A stretch of 64,000 bases of DNA from Absidia repens (GCA_002105175.1 MCGE01000034.1:62001-126000), one strand, 5' to 3'; counted from the stretch's first letter, positions 11,126 through 23,960 are shown. The notes: generated from the letters alone by a model not told the origin. Numbers and translations: made by a program.

Positions 11126-12139
11126 AACACTTTTGGTGGCCTTTCGCTGAACTGTAGTTCCAATACACAAAAAAACAAAAATAAAAAATAAAAAAAAGCA
11201 AAAAAATAAAAAGTGGCTTTGACCAATTCCTTTGATCTATATTATAAAAGCACAAAGTGGGCTCAAGAAAGTCGCTGTATTGATACATATATATATACAC
11301 ATCAGAATAACGATGCTATTTCGTTTCCCGTTGATCACGCTGTTATGGGTTCCCCACTGCATGCCTAAAAAAAAAAAAAGAGGATTAGATGTGAGGCAAC
11401 ATCAATTAACCGTCATGCTCAACAGCCCATCTATTGTCCTGGGTTTTTTAAGTAGTGGTGAAAGAGGTTTTTTGAATGATTTTAGAAAAATGACCGTGAA
11501 GGGCGCATAAAAGTATGATGATTAAAGTCAACTGGAAGGTATTTAGTTTATCCTAATGGTGTTCCTATTTTTTGGTGCTTCGAACGTCTTATCATGCGTT
11601 GTAATTTATCGACCCGAGCCAAAATAGGCCAACTTCAAACGTCTAAGACGATTTTTGTAAAGAAACACACACACACAAACAGTCACCCATGTACAGTTAT
11701 TCCATTTCACCGTTCTATCATATTACGCGGTTAAATATTTTATTGTCAAGAAAAATAAATCTTCTTAGGATTTTTTATGGAACTCAATTTTTTATTTATA
11801 TTTTTATTTTTATTTCTTTACATGCTTGCTGAGCTGCACCATACCTTCGAGGAACACTAAACTATCAAGACAATATGTGATGATTTGCAGGGTTACATAA
11901 GTTTATCACAACATTCTATATGTACAAGGAAAAAAAAGGAGCACATGACTTTTCACATTTGATCAGAGTCAACTGTATAATATATGATAAAAAGACGGTT
12001 TTATTTGTTGTTAGTAATTTGAATGGAAGAATATAAGAAGGAAGGGTATGTAAAGCGTGATAATAATAATGATAATGATAATAATAAAATGTATAATAAT
12101 CAAATGTGAATATGGGGAAGCAATGATATACGATATCCT
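11126..12139. other. Intergenic with one doubtful short ORF
   Basis: A TATA-like run (ATTATAAAAG, about 11241) precedes an ATG at 11311 and a 66-codon open frame to 11510. Its start is hydrophobic, its middle has KKKKR, and no family is recognised. CA repeats lie near 11670. The right part is AT-rich and includes the likely 3' UTR of the minus-strand kinase gene. Confidence 0.3.
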
Positions 12140-13725
12140 TTAAGACCAACCCCAGACTTGCTTTAGCCAAGGAGTGATATCGTCCGTCAAATGAGCCCAG
12201 TTTTTGATGAATGGGTGTTGTAACATGATTTCCGGGCCTGGTCGTTCCGATGGTTCTTTGATGAGACTATAATAACAATATATGATTGATTAAATTGATA
12301 AAAAAATAAAAATAAAAAAGATCAAAGAATGGATGCTGCTGATATTACCATTTTGCAATAAAGTCGCGACATTCGGGAGATCTGTCAGCACCAAGGTTTG
12401 GCATAGGTTGATGTACAATGAAGTCCAATAGCTCAAATATGGAGAGATTGGGGTTATCCGGTGGAGGTAGTGCTGGCTGATTTTGAGCAACTTCGATGAT
12501 TGATAAACCCAAGGACCAAATATCAGATCGTACGGAGTAAGTTCCCCCCTTGATACGTTCCGGCTAATAACAATAGTAATAATAATAAGAAAAAGGTAAA
12601 CATTCATTGCGACTTTATATTCATTGAGTCAACTCTTTACTTACCGCCATGTAGTATTGCGTGCCTGTAAAAGTTTGTGCCATAGAATTTATCAGTTCAC
12701 CAGATACACCCAAATCACATAATTTGAATTCGCCTTGCCTTGTCATCAAAATGTTCGAAGGCTTGATATCTACAAACAATCATAATTAGATCAGTAAGAA
12801 CTGAAATTCAATTGGTTAAACAAAATAAAAAACTTACCTCGATGAATCACATTATGAGAATGCAAATGAATCAACCCCATACAGACCTTGATAAAAAGCA
12901 TAGAATCACGTTAGTATGATTGCTGATTTCATATTGATCATTTCATTCCTCTGATCAACTTCTTTCCCCTTTCCGCCTCATGCCACTTTTCCTTCCTATT
13001 TCAACCAATTCTTACCGCTTCCGCCAACTTTGCCAAAATGGTTTCACCAATAACCGCTTCCATCGACTTTGCTCTTTTATAAATGTCCTCCAAGCTTCCA
13101 CCTTCGCAGTATTCCATACAAATTGCAATCGTGGTATCGCCATCATCAAGAAAGGCACCATAAAAAGCAACAATATGAGGAGATCCACATGTACGCAAAA
13201 ATGATAATTCACGTAAGATTTGTCGTTGTAATTGTGGGTCAGGATCAACAGTAATCGTCTATTAAACAAAAAAAAAAAAAAAAAAAAAGCAAAGTGAGAT
13301 TTTTATATGTCCCATTTATCAGGTTTCAGTTTTCGCTGTACCTTCTTAGCCATAATCCTTCCTGTAGGTTTGTGTTTCACCTTCCATACAGTACCAGCAG
13401 CGCCTTCACCTAGTTTTTGAATGTTTTCCACATCTTCAGATTTCAAGTCCTCTTCTTCGCTATCACTCACGCCAGAGTTCCCATTGCCATTGCTGGGCAA
13501 AGACAACGCAGGATCCAAAGAAGTATTACTAATATCGGTCATACTTTTGTTTTTGCTGACCATCCTTGCTAGATCTTCACGCCAATTGTTAGTTGCTGTA
13601 GTTGAGGAGGTTTGTGCTGTACCGGTGGAAGAAGATGGTTTGAGTAAATCCACTGGTGGAAGATTTGGTGGTTTCATGTTCAAGTCGAGACGGAGCCCAG
13701 GACGGTTTTTTAATCTACTAGTCAT
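12140..13725 (-). CDS. MKK1: MAP kinase kinase, Mkk1/2 (cell-wall integrity) type
   Basis: Six exons give 380 residues: 13342-13725, 13016-13258, 12838-12886, 12645-12769, 12349-12563, 12140-12266. A Ser/Thr-rich tail of about 105 residues precedes a kinase domain with the glycine loop ([12 protein letters not shown]), the ATP lysine in IMAKK, HRDIKPSN with catalytic Asp226, and a DLG variant of DFG at 244-246. The activation segment SMAQT (Ser254, Thr258) is followed by APERI. The SxxxT spacing and the sequence around [16 protein letters not shown] are typical of MAPKKs phosphorylated by a Bck1-like MAPKKK in the Rho1/Pkc1 pathway, in which they activate a Slt2-type MAPK. Subfamily assignment rests on remembered family sequences. 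A Rho1-GAP candidate lies elsewhere in the window. Confidence 0.9.
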
Positions 13726-14139
13726 GATTTCTTAGCAGTTGTTTTCTTTCAAAATAAATAAATAAAAAAGTAAAAGATGAAAAACAGAGAGAAAGAGAGA
13801 AAGAGTGGAAGAGAGCTATATTGTATGTATAAAAATAGAAAGAAAGGGAAGAAGCAAACGGAAAAAAAATGTGTGCTATAAAAAAAAAAGGAGCAATTAA
13901 AGTCCCGCTAATGTCAATAATAACTGTCTGTTGCAAGGCAAAAGTAAAAAGCAATGACACAATGACGTTATTCGGCTTAGCTCAATAAGAAAAATGATTT
14001 TTGGGAAGTATGTCGTTATAGTTGCCTTAGCGGTACATGTTGAAGTTGGAAGGAAAATATTAACGATGACAACAGTTATCCCACGTTGCAATGGTGTTGC
14101 AACTGTGTCGGCGCTTGGCTTCCGAAAAATAGGATACTG
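13726..14139. other. Intergenic, upstream of the kinase gene
   Basis: Purine-rich on the plus strand just upstream of the kinase start (13740-13880), so pyrimidine-rich in the sense of the gene, as expected of a fungal 5' leader. Nothing else is recognised. Confidence 0.5.
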
Positions 14140-14290
14140 TACCTGAACAGTCAATTCAGAACCAGATGTCGCACTTTTTTAAAAATAAAAAAAATCGCTA
14201 CTTTGGAAACCAAAAAAACTTGGCTTGTTGAAAAAAAATGTCACCTTATTTGTATTTGGATATCGCATATCACTACATCGCGAAACACTT
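14140..14290 (+). repeat. Degenerate relative of the MITE terminus
   Basis: ACAGTCAATTCAGAACCAG followed by ATGTCGCA, and further right ATGTCACCTTATTTGT and ATATCGCATATC, follow the order and spacing of the terminal inverted repeat of the 61660-62669 MITE. Identity is much lower, and no matching right end was found nearby. Confidence 0.45.
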
Positions 14291-14699
14291 TAATCACTAA
14301 ATAAAGGATGGCATAATATAAATTTTTAATTCATGTATACATATAAAAGTTAATAATCACCTCCCCCCCAAAAAAACACGAGTACAATGCTGACAATATT
14401 GATCCATATTATTCATAGTCATCATCATGGTCATTTGAAGAAGAATACTGTATGCAGATGTCACATGGTAAAACAATCTTGGGAAGAGCTTTTGCGATAC
14501 CTGCGTTGATTTTTTTTAGAAGGGTATATCAAAAGAGATGAGGTGACCGAATAAAGAAGTGGCAACAAACAAGAAAGACATGAAAATGCTAATATATACA
14601 ATAACAAGCTGACTCGTTTCTGTCAAGATTGGATCCAAATCTGAAATTTACACTGCTCCTATATGTACATATAAACTGTAACATTGTTCAACAGAACTT

Positions 14700-15110
14700 G
14701 CTCATTAGCGTTGAATAATATTTTTAGGGTGTGAGATTAATATAGGCGCTTGAGATCTTCACACTCCGATGCACATGAATTTCTATTTTTAATAGATTTT
14801 TCTTTCCACTGTTTTTTCTTTCTTTCTTTTTTTTTTCAAGGACTTCATCATCTTCATTGAAGAGCTGATGATCTTGGGTTAGTGTTAGAACTTGAATCAG
14901 GGGCATTTTGAAAAATGCAATACAAACATCATGGGGAAACCCTGCCATTCTGAAATCATGATTTCGAACTGTCAGTAGATTTAGTCATGAGTTTTGTGAA
15001 AATTATTCACTTAGCACAGTGTTAGTTGTCATAGCATATATCCACATCTGAATAAAGTACCTCTTGTCCCGTATTATTGTTAGTCTCTGTCATATGTTTA
15101 GTTTGTCTTG
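14700..15110 (+). repeat. Dispersed CACGTG-box repeat, copy G (degenerate, truncated)
   Basis: Plus-sense copy without the CACGTG box. The core is recognisable as CATCATGGGGAAACCC near 14927. It is followed by a diverged TTAGCACAGTGTTAGTTGTC block and an ATCTGAATAAAG signal near 15047. It is more diverged than the other copies. Confidence 0.55.
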
Positions 15111-15909
15111 TCTAATATGGTATATATGCGTGTAAAAAAGCTTAGACGTGCATATGCCAAAACAAAACAAAAAAAAAAAATAGAGGAGTTTTGTGTATAA
15201 GGCGACTCATTCTCAATGCTCTGCCTAATTGAAGTGTTTATAAAACAACAGCCTATGTGTGTGAAGATAACAAACGAGTACCAAATATTTTTTGGTGCCT
15301 CCACCATTTCATGCTTTAGTAGGCGGCCTCTGAGGCGTTTCTCAACACTCCGCCCATTGAGTGATTCTGTGTGTGTGAAAAAACAAAAAAAAACTGACTG
15401 TTCGAGCTTCCTTGTTTCTGCAGCATCGACTACTTCGCACTGTGAGTCCTTTGCAGGTAAGCTTCGTGCTCAGCAATTCATTGGAGTTTTATTATTCCAA
15501 TATATATGGGGATATTGAAATTTAATTTGGCACTAAATGGATGCTATAGCAGTAGCAAATATATTTTTAAAATCCAATATTTTATGCAGATTCGAAAAAC
15601 AAAAAAATATAACTCATAAATCAAATTCTATTTTGATAGAGTACATCACGAATCACTGTATCTGCTTCGGTCTATTTATATAACGCTTGTACTACATGAA
15701 GCAAGAAAGACCATAGACTTTTTCGAGGTACAAGGAAGAATATAAACACATGGTTCTGATACAATAAAAAAAAATTTATTCGAAGAGACATGATATATAT
15801 ATATATAATGGAATAATAATAATACATAAAAATGTATCATAGCTAAACTAAGTATCTAATATCTACAGATCCTATACTAAAGGCCAACACATAAACCCCA
15901 GTAAGGTTC
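15111..15909. other. Intergenic, AT-rich
   Basis: No supported gene. TA dinucleotide runs (15790-15808), A-tracts, and TTTATT motifs near 15774 that could polyadenylate the minus-strand small gene to the right. Confidence 0.4.
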
Positions 15910-16150
15910 CTATTTGCAACCCCCTCCCTTTTCACGAGACATACGGTATTTATCCGCAGCACCAGTCGGCAGAAGCTTTGCCATGTATTGTTTCAATGGC
16001 AACTGATGAAGTGACTGCATAAATGTTGTTTCAATGATGGTTTGTTGCTGAAAAGAGAGGGAGAAAAAAGCGGAAGTTTAATATCACACCATGAATTACC
16101 CACACAGTGTATAATGCATTCAACGAATTTACCCTAGTAAGATCATACAT
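15910..16150 (-). CDS. Small conserved-looking 51-residue protein, function unknown
   Basis: Two exons, 16133-16150 and 15910-16047, join in phase 0 (AGG|GTAAAT ... TTTTCAG|CAA). The product is 51 residues, begins MYDLTRQQTIIET, is amphipathic and ends in a glycine-rich basic tail (REKGGGCK). The first exon is only 18 nt. It lies 147 bp downstream of the CYSTM gene on the same strand. No signal peptide or membrane segment is seen. I do not recognise the family. The clean splice pair and the coding-like composition of exon 2 support a real gene, but the short first exon keeps this tentative. Confidence 0.6.
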
Positions 16151-16296
16151 AAGAAAAGTCTATTCAAAAATACGGTTTGATGTCATTTTTATTAAACGTA
16201 TTGTATGATAAAGAGTAAAAGATAGTAAGTAAAAAGTAGTAAGAGTAAATCAAAGAGAAGACCCGGCAAATAATCAACAACCAGAATTTTCACACA

Positions 16297-16678
16297 TTAG
16301 AATAGCATATCCATGGCACAACAGAAACACATAGCAGCAAGACTATAAAGAAGAGCACATAGGGAGGGATGGGTGAGTGGGGAAAGACAGATGCAATATA
16401 TAGGAATAAAAAATAAAAAAAAACTAAACTTACCATCCCATACACAAGGCATCACTACTGTTGTTTTGTTGTTGCTGGTTGGGGACATAAATAGTTTGTG
16501 GTTGAGCTTGAGGAGAATAATACTGTTGTTGATGGTAAGGCTGTTGATAGGGTTGTTGGTAAGGTTGATATTGTTGAGGCTGTTGAGAATAAGACTGCTG
16601 TTGATAATAACTTTGGTTTTGAGGTGGTGCTTGATAAGAAGGAGGTGGAGGATACGAATGCTGTCCTTTATTATCCAT
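16297..16678 (-). CDS. CYSTM-domain tail protein, Gln/Tyr/Pro-rich
   Basis: Two exons, 16434-16678 and 16297-16342, give 96 residues. The N-terminal 80 residues are low-complexity (P, Q, Y, S). The C-terminus ALCMGCLAAMCFCCAMDMLF is the signature of the cysteine-rich transmembrane (CYSTM) module, in which a short Cys-dense helix anchors stress-related proteins to membranes. The split codon TG|T recreates a cysteine of the motif, which supports the intron. CYSTM proteins are linked to stress tolerance in fungi and plants; the specific role here is unknown. Confidence 0.88.
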
Positions 16679-17014
16679 GATTGAAAAACACCGATGTGTA
16701 AAAATAAAAAATAAAAAAATTAAAAGTGGGCACGGCAAAAGAAAAGGGGGAAGTGATTTTTATAATAATCAAAAAGAAGTGTGCAACGACTGGGTTTGAA
16801 ATACAAGGTAAAGAAAAAAAAATAGATGCCTTGGCTGGGGGGGGGACGAGGAGGCTGCGATCATGATTGATTTTTGGTGTACCACACATCACACGTTAAT
16901 AAAAATTCAGCACAAACAAAACAAAAGGCTAAAGGTGGTTTATTTTTATAATAATGATAAAAAAAGGATGGGGAATAATCTATAAACTAGAACCAATCAG
17001 ATTGCTTTTAAGAA
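16679..17014. other. Intergenic between CYSTM gene and surface-protein gene
   Basis: A/G-rich on the plus strand with a short G tract near 16838-16846. Probably the CYSTM promoter and the 3' UTR of the gene to the right. Nothing else is seen. Confidence 0.5.
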
Positions 17015-17537
17015 TTAAAGCATACCCACAGCTACAGCAGCGGAAATGACAAGGGCAGCAGCTCCAATAGGTTGAACGGAGGAACCACTGTTATGAGCAG
17101 CACCAGCACTAGAAGCAGCGGCAGCAGCGGCGGAAGAAGGATTGGCCATATAAGACGAAGCTTCAGCCATGGCACTGGAGAAAGTGGGGTTGTTGGCAAT
17201 CAAACTGGAGTAAGTGGGGTTAGTTTGCATAGCGGCCAAACTGGATTCAGCCTATAATGGTGAATAATAATAAATAAATGAAAGTGTCGGTTAACGTCTA
17301 ATTTTTCTTCCCATAGTAGCGATGATTTATTATATTTACTTGAGCAAGAGCAGAGCTAAGGGACCCGGGATCCAAACCAGCAAGAGCAGAGGTAGGGTTG
17401 ATGTCTATATTGTCGAATCAAGAACAAATGAGAAACTCCGCTCATCCTTTACTGCAGTTTTCAAGTTTACCTTGAGCCAATACGTTGTGACCAGCAAAAG
17501 CAGCAAGAGCAATGATAATAGTGGATGATTTAACCAT
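17015..17537 (-). CDS. Small secreted Ala/Ser-rich protein, probable GPI anchor
   Basis: Three exons, 17471-17537, 17340-17404 and 17015-17251, give 122 residues. A typical signal peptide (MVKSSTIIIALAAFAGHNVLA) leads into an Ala/Ser/Asn/Pro-rich body with an alanine run. The C-terminus (PIGAAALVISAAVAVGML) is hydrophobic and preceded by small residues, the arrangement of a GPI attachment signal. A cell-surface or wall location is inferred. No enzymatic motif is present, and no specific family is recognised. Confidence 0.82.
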
Positions 17538-18322
17538 GATTGAATTTATGTGTATAAAATATAAGGAAATAAGAAAGAAAAATCAGAAATTGATTTCCAT
17601 TTTATAAACAAGGTCGTACGTCGCACAAGCTGACTTTTTTTTTCACAAATAAATGATCATTTCTGGACACTGGTGCAAGCCCTTCCCACATCTATTTTAA
17701 AAGGCAATAAAGAAGGTGACGATCAACTTTTTAAAACGAGCCTAAAAAATGACTTCTTGAAAAGCAAAGAATCGTATGGATCATCGTCTCTTCATTTTCA
17801 ACCTGCTGATGCCATACAGTAGCTTGTATTTTTCGATTTTCTAGGCAATTCAAACATCTTTTTCTCTTATATGACACAAACAGATTCTGTCCTGTAACCC
17901 TTTCTCTTGCTGATCCTGATCATTGGAATATGGCTGTGCCACTTCTTTCTTTTCATTTTCTATCTGTTACACAAACATTTCTTAGCCAGCTTGATCCGTT
18001 AACCATTTATACTTGGTAGTCCAACCAGCCACACTTTATATATGACAACCCTATCATCACTAGAAATTCCAATAAACACTAAAGTGAATTCAAAATACAG
18101 AGATTTATTTCAATAGTATAAAAGTGAATGGGCATTTTTTATTTCAAAGTGAAAAAAGGGAGGAAGCTGATAAATAAAACATGAAAGATAATGTCTATAA
18201 AAATGTACGAGGGGGGGGGCAAGAGGTGCGTACTAAATAAAAAAAAAAAATAGAGATGATTACAGTCGATGGGTATAATAAGCAAACTAAAAGAGACCAA
18301 ATAACTAACTAACGATAAAGAG
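17538..18322. other. Intergenic between two minus-strand genes
   Basis: Promoter side of the surface-protein gene on the left and 3' flank of the sulfate transporter on the right. G-tract near 18211-18219 and A-tract near 18240-18250. No coding sequence is supported. Confidence 0.5.
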
Positions 18323-21145
18323 TCAGACCACACCATAATGCTTTGTAGTTTTCTTTTGATGCCACCGGTCAGATATTGTGCGTACCGCGGTATCTACGTC
18401 CCAATGGAAGCAAGGGTAGCGTTCTGTTGGTAATTCGCTATGTGGATCGGTAGATATACTGACATTCGCATAATAAGGATCAATATCCATTTCCAAAGGG
18501 TCATAGATACTGTTTCGCCCAGAGAACTGGTGTATATCCAATTCCATAAATGCTGCTGAGCGCCAAGATTCCACTATTTCCATTTCGTCTTTTCCGACCT
18601 TTCGTTGGATGGATCCTCGGTGAAGATGTTGTTGCTGAGTCGACATGCTGATTGTTGTATTGGATTGTCGAGGTTTTGGTGTTTCCCTAGTCTTCGAGCG
18701 AGATAATTGTGGTGAAGTTGGTTTGTTGGATAGCTGTGTTTCATGTTCAGTTATAGGTGCTGATATTTCCATCGAATCCTGATCTCCCAAGGTCCCAAAT
18801 CCAAACGCTAACAAATCATGTCGAATCCGGGCATCCTGTAATCCCGCAAAATGCCATTCCACAGTCTGTCCGGCATGTCGCTCCAACGTCGTTCGCACGC
18901 AGCCCAATGCCTGAAGACCTGTCGTATCAATTGAACGAACAGCTGCCATATCCAAAACAACAGCACCCAGTAGTGGTTGATGATGGTGATGACTGATTGT
19001 ATGTATTGATTCATTCCATGGTAAAGATTTGACATCTCTATTGCTGTCACCGTTCCGTGTCCTTGTTTTTCCGAAACTTGTCAGCTTTTCCGCCACATGA
19101 CCAGCATTGGGGTAAATCACAGAGTCGGTTAAGCGAGCCACTAGCATACCTGGAGGAAGAGGCTCCAGTACGTTTGTAAAATGAGGATCCAACTCGTTTA
19201 CGTAGACATGATGCTGATCGGTTGAGTATTCTTCGGTTTGCATTGTCGGATAATGTTGTGATTTCAGCGGAGATCGTCCAAGAGCCACAACTGGAGGTCG
19301 TGCAAGCCGTAATAACATGATAACTAAGGAGAGACCCACTGATACATATACTCCAGTTTCAACATCGACAAAGCACGTGAACCCGACGCCAAGTAAAAAC
19401 ACAGATAGTTCCAAAACACTTGTACGATAGAGCTTTAGAATATAAGAAGGACCTGACACCAAGTCACATACAGCATGTACAACCACAGCAGCCAGAACGG
19501 ATTCGGGAATAAAATAGAATGCTGGTGTCAAAAAATACAAAGCCAATACCACCACCAAGCCAGTGAAGGCGCCCGCCAGAGGGGTTTTAGCACCAGATCT
19601 TGCCATAACAGCCGTTCGACTAAATGCTCCTGTAGCAGGGTACCCACTTTGAATAGTTCCCCCGACCACCAAAATAAAAAAAAAAAGGATAGTAAGTATC
19701 AATATTATCATTCTACTTGGCCATTTATTCCCTTGCTTACCCAAAAAATGCACCAATAATATTACTAATACCAATAGCCAATATTTCTTGATTTGACTGG
19801 ATAGAATAATCACCCAATCGCCCAAACGATTTCGCAACAGAGATATGTTCCAGTACCAAGATCAAGATGATAGACGGCAAAGCACCCATCGATTCACTAA
19901 TAATATCTAGTCGCACACGAGGTACACCCATAGCATTAAAACCAGAGGGCACCTCCTTGATAATCTTGATCGGGCTTTGGTCTTTCCCGACATTCAGTAT
20001 GAAGGATAGTAAAGTACCAACAATCACAATCAGGCCATTTCGCATGATTCCCATAAAGAAGAGGAGTTTCTTGAGTCGAGGCACGCGTGCTGCCAAATGC
20101 CCCGTCCCAAATTTGATTGCATAAAGTATGACAAGTGTTGTGAGTCCAAAAGCAGCATCAATATGTGTCGAGGAAATCTGTTGGATGAATTTGGTCAAAA
20201 CAAGATAAGGCGGTTGATGCGTGTCCACTCCAGTCATTCCAAACATCTTTGGCCATTGACCTAAACCGATGGTGATGGCGGATCCGCTCATATATCCAGC
20301 AATAGCGGGTCCTACAAGATGGCAAGTACGATCAGTTAAAAAAAAAAAAAAAAACAGAATATCCTGGGGCAGGTTTTTTTTTTATTTATCAATTACCAGA
20401 AATAAAATCCACAAGAATGCCTAGTCGGATCACACCCATCAGCAGTGTAATGACGCCACATACAAGAGATAGACATACTGCAACTTCAGCACCAGTGATA
20501 TCTGGATGAGATTCCGTGACTTTGGTAATAGTTTCCCCAACTAACAACGAAACAACAGCTGAATAAAAAAAATAAAAAAAAAATGGAAGTGAGAAAAAAG
20601 AGAGAATGAGAAGGGCGGAGTTTTGACGATTTTTTATGCCATGCCATACTGATGGGTCCAATGCTTATATCTTTGCTGGTGCCAAATAAACAATACAGTA
20701 TGACTCCTACAAAGGAAGTGCTATACATTGCAAATAAAAAACAAAACATAAATTAATCATTGATCAACGCAAAAACCCATTTAATTTTAAATAGTTTACT
20801 ATAGCCCATATTGGGGATCTAAATTGGCAATTTTCGCATAAGCTATCGCTTGTGGAACCAGTAACAGACCGACGGTAATTCCAGCAATAGCATCTTGGAA
20901 TAACCACTGTAGGATACAAAAATGGAAAAACAATAAAAATTCATATGAATAGCGTGTTCATGATCAGTAGCACTCTCCGTCCCACCATGTTGCCTTTCAT
21001 TTACCGAGAAATTATAATGATGAATCCAGTGCAAAATGGGCAGAAAGCCCAAAATATATGATAGAGTGACACGCAACCAGGATTGTTTGGATGTTTGTGG
21101 TTTTTCTCCTAGCGTCGGTTGGCTATAATCGAGAACTAGTTTCAT
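18323..21145 (-). CDS. SulP/SLC26-family sulfate permease with C-terminal STAS domain
   Basis: Six exons give 791 residues: 21005-21145, 20800-20906, 20650-20720, 20397-20558, 19741-20311, 18323-19646. The transport core shows the SulP hallmarks: VPQAIAYAKIANLDPQYGLY in the first helices, GPITVVSLLVG, and NIIGAFFGGYPATGAFSRTA, where the exon 5/6 junction recreates the conserved GGYPATG. About 10-12 membrane helices are followed by a STAS domain whose GAVVLDMAAVRSIDTTGL strand-loop is clear. A long low-complexity loop lies before the STAS motif and a roughly 130-residue tail after it. Sulfate/proton symport at the plasma membrane is the usual fungal role; substrate choice within SLC26 is inferred. 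Confidence 0.93.
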
Positions 21146-23204
21146 TTGCGTGGGTATAATATAGAGAACAAGATGGATTAAAAAAATTTATTATTCTTGC
21201 GTAAAGATCATTTTATATCATCCAGTTGATCTGTGCTTCTTTTCTATTTTCGACCATTTGCAGCTCCTTTTTTATGCAGGTTAGAATAGACCGTAGTTTG
21301 AGGGGACGCATTTCTATATATGGCTTGATTTCTCCAATTGAACCCTTTTATTGTTTTTTGTTTTCTATCTTTTTTTTTTTTTTTTTTCTTTTTGTCATCT
21401 CTCTGCTATTCTCCTTTGAAATTGTATGTTAATAAGTGACGAAAAAGAAATAGGAGAAGCTCTATGATCATAAACAACAACAACCGTCAGCAACATAAAA
21501 TAAAGATGCATTGTTAGGGGTTTAAAATCATGGACTTGGAGACTTGAGAGAAAAAATCTGTACCTTGATTTCTATATCCAAACAAATTGAATATCCATCT
21601 TGATTGCGACCTTAAAAGTTGATGTGCAATGATGTACATGTAAGGGATGACCCATTTCCCTTGAAATTACCATGCTTTCATTGGAATAATAAGAGTGTTG
21701 TCTAAGCATTGATGAACAACCAATCATGTTAAGTTCACCTTAGGAAGAGCTATACAATAATTTCTTGGCGTAAAGCCGATCAGAGGAGGAGGAGGTCCTT
21801 GAAGTGTGTTTTTGATGAAATGAGTGATCCTTTCCCGCCATTTTGGGTCTTACCAGTCAATCCTTAGGGCTAACTAACTTCAGTTCGGGAGGGGGTGTGA
21901 TGCCACATGGATGAAAAATAAAAAATTCAAGATTAAAAATAAAAAAGGATGAGTCGGATACATAGTGTACAGTATATCCAGTCTGGCGGCACCACATAGA
22001 CTGCCTATTATGAATTATATTGAACATGAGGCCAATAGGGACTCTTATCGGGAAACGACATTGCATCGTTTTTATGAATAATATCGTTACTCTAGTGTAT
22101 GTATCCATGGTATAACTTTGCAAGAAAGCGATCTTCTGGGACGGTAGTTTGTGTTTATTTCATCGAGTTCAAAAAGGGTATCAGTGAGACCTGTATGTAG
22201 TTCAGTGAGAGGCTGCATGAAATTCAACTTCCGACCCAAATATTCTTTTAGTGAACTTTTAATCCACTACGGTCCAACTTCTCCCTCTCCCCTTTATATT
22301 ATATTCCTTTGCTGTCAATATAATTTATTTTCTCAATTCAACAACGTGCAGATCAAGGCCACAGAAATATTTCAAATCCCGTCCATTTACACCGGCCACC
22401 TTCCAGCCCCAAATAACTTTCAGCATCCACACCGCAGACACCTTTTTAGAAGGTATGTGCTTTTTTTTTTTTTTTTTTTTCTAGGTATGTATGTATACAT
22501 ACCCACACCGTATTTATAGAGGAATACTCTTTATATTACCTAAACACGATGTGTGATGCACTATAAATTATTTGAGACATATACAGAAAAAAAAAAAATT
22601 GTAGAATAAACGCTCCACTAAGAGGGTAAGCAATGCTATGGTGAGTGACAAGCTATTTTACTATAGAAAGATGGGATATTCTACGATGTGTGATGAGCTA
22701 TGATAAAGAATACGAGAGTGCAAGGTCATTGTGACAGTTCCGTCATATGAAGAAAACCTCCATGTTGTCGTCGCTGATTAGTGGCAGCGAAATGGATGGA
22801 GATATAGAAAAGTAAAAGTTGTCAAATATAAATAAGTGATACAATTGGATCATCTTTTATTGAGTAGAATAAAGATGGCTATTGATAGTTTTTCTATATC
22901 TAAGATCATAATTGATTGGGAACGTTTCTATATTAATTCGGGAATAATTAAGGGTAACGCGTAGTGATTGGTATTTGATTGAGTGTGTAAACGCTTTCCA
23001 CAGGACTCTAGTAAAATCGTATACATATGTAAGGATGACATTTTGTCCTATCCCATTGTCTCAGCCCCAGCCCCATCCCAGCCCCATATGCCATTCATTA
23101 TTCATGCTGCCTGGTGTTGAATGTTGTAAAAAAGAAGAAAAGGGAAGGGGTTCTTTTTTTGAAAGTCATAAAAAAAAAAAAAAAAAAGCGATGGGTCAAA
23201 AAAT
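21146..23204. other. Gene-poor region
   Basis: No supported gene over 2 kb. Contents are the promoter side of the sulfate permease, T/A tracts (21368-21387, 22459-22480), a CCCCAGCCCCATCCCAG run near 23066 and AT-rich spacer. Short open frames here lack starts, splice partners or recognisable motifs. Confidence 0.5.
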
Positions 23205-23960
23205 CATTTCAAATGCCGCCCACGTGTGAGTTATTTTTGAACCACGCTTTTATTTTTCTCTCTCTTCTTCATTTTTTTTTTTTTTTCTTCGTCATTCAAC
23301 TTCGCCGAGATCATGTCGATCTTAGATTAGTGTTAGGACTAGTTAAAAGGGTGTTTCAGCTCAGGGATTACAAGGTGCATGGGGAAACCCTTCCATTTTG
23401 ATTCTTGATCCTGAAGACACCATTAGCTGGCTTTTTGCCACCATCATTAGTTTAGTTTAGTAATAGTTATCCATAGTTTTTATCTACGTCTGAATAAAAA
23501 CATGTCTCTTCTTACTTGCTTCAACGAAAGATGTCCCATTTAGTCTATTTCATGTCTTGTGTACTAGATCCTTTTTTTTTATTGCCATCGCCCCTTCAGA
23601 TTAGTGTTGACTGTGGTTACGCTTTTGTCGTATATTTAGATTAATACCCACCATTCTCTAGAGTTCCCGTTAGACTCCCTCACGTAAACTCAGTTAGATC
23701 CTTTGATTACTGCTGACCTCTGAGATTATGTGACAATAAAATTTCATTCAGTCTTTCTCAAACCACGTACAATATATTAGATCGCTTTTTAGGATTGTCT
23801 ATTTGATTAGTGCACACCATTCTTTAGAACTCCCGTTAGTCTCTTTCATGCTAGCTCCCTTAGATCTTTTAATTGCTGTTGACCTGCGCAGTCATGCTTA
23901 TGTTTCAATAAAATATACACTTCTTTTTTTTTCAACTATTAACCGCTACTCTCATACCTA
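23205..23960 (+). repeat. Dispersed CACGTG-box repeat, copy H
   Basis: Plus-sense copy starting AAATGCCGCCCACGTG (box 23221-23226). The core (AAGGTGCATGGGGAAACC) lies at 23376-23393, followed by the CATTAGCTGGCTTTTTG and TTAGTTTAGT blocks. After that come at least three diverged repeats of roughly 110 bp, each with GATTAGTG..GACC and CAATAAAAT. Confidence 0.8.

Noticed and set aside
19713..19740. 28-nt intron in the sulfate permease
   Set aside because: It is in frame, but far shorter than any other intron here, and would add a hydrophobic insert. Using the CAAAG acce­ptor next to 19646 gives a 94-nt intron and the conserved GGYPATG motif.
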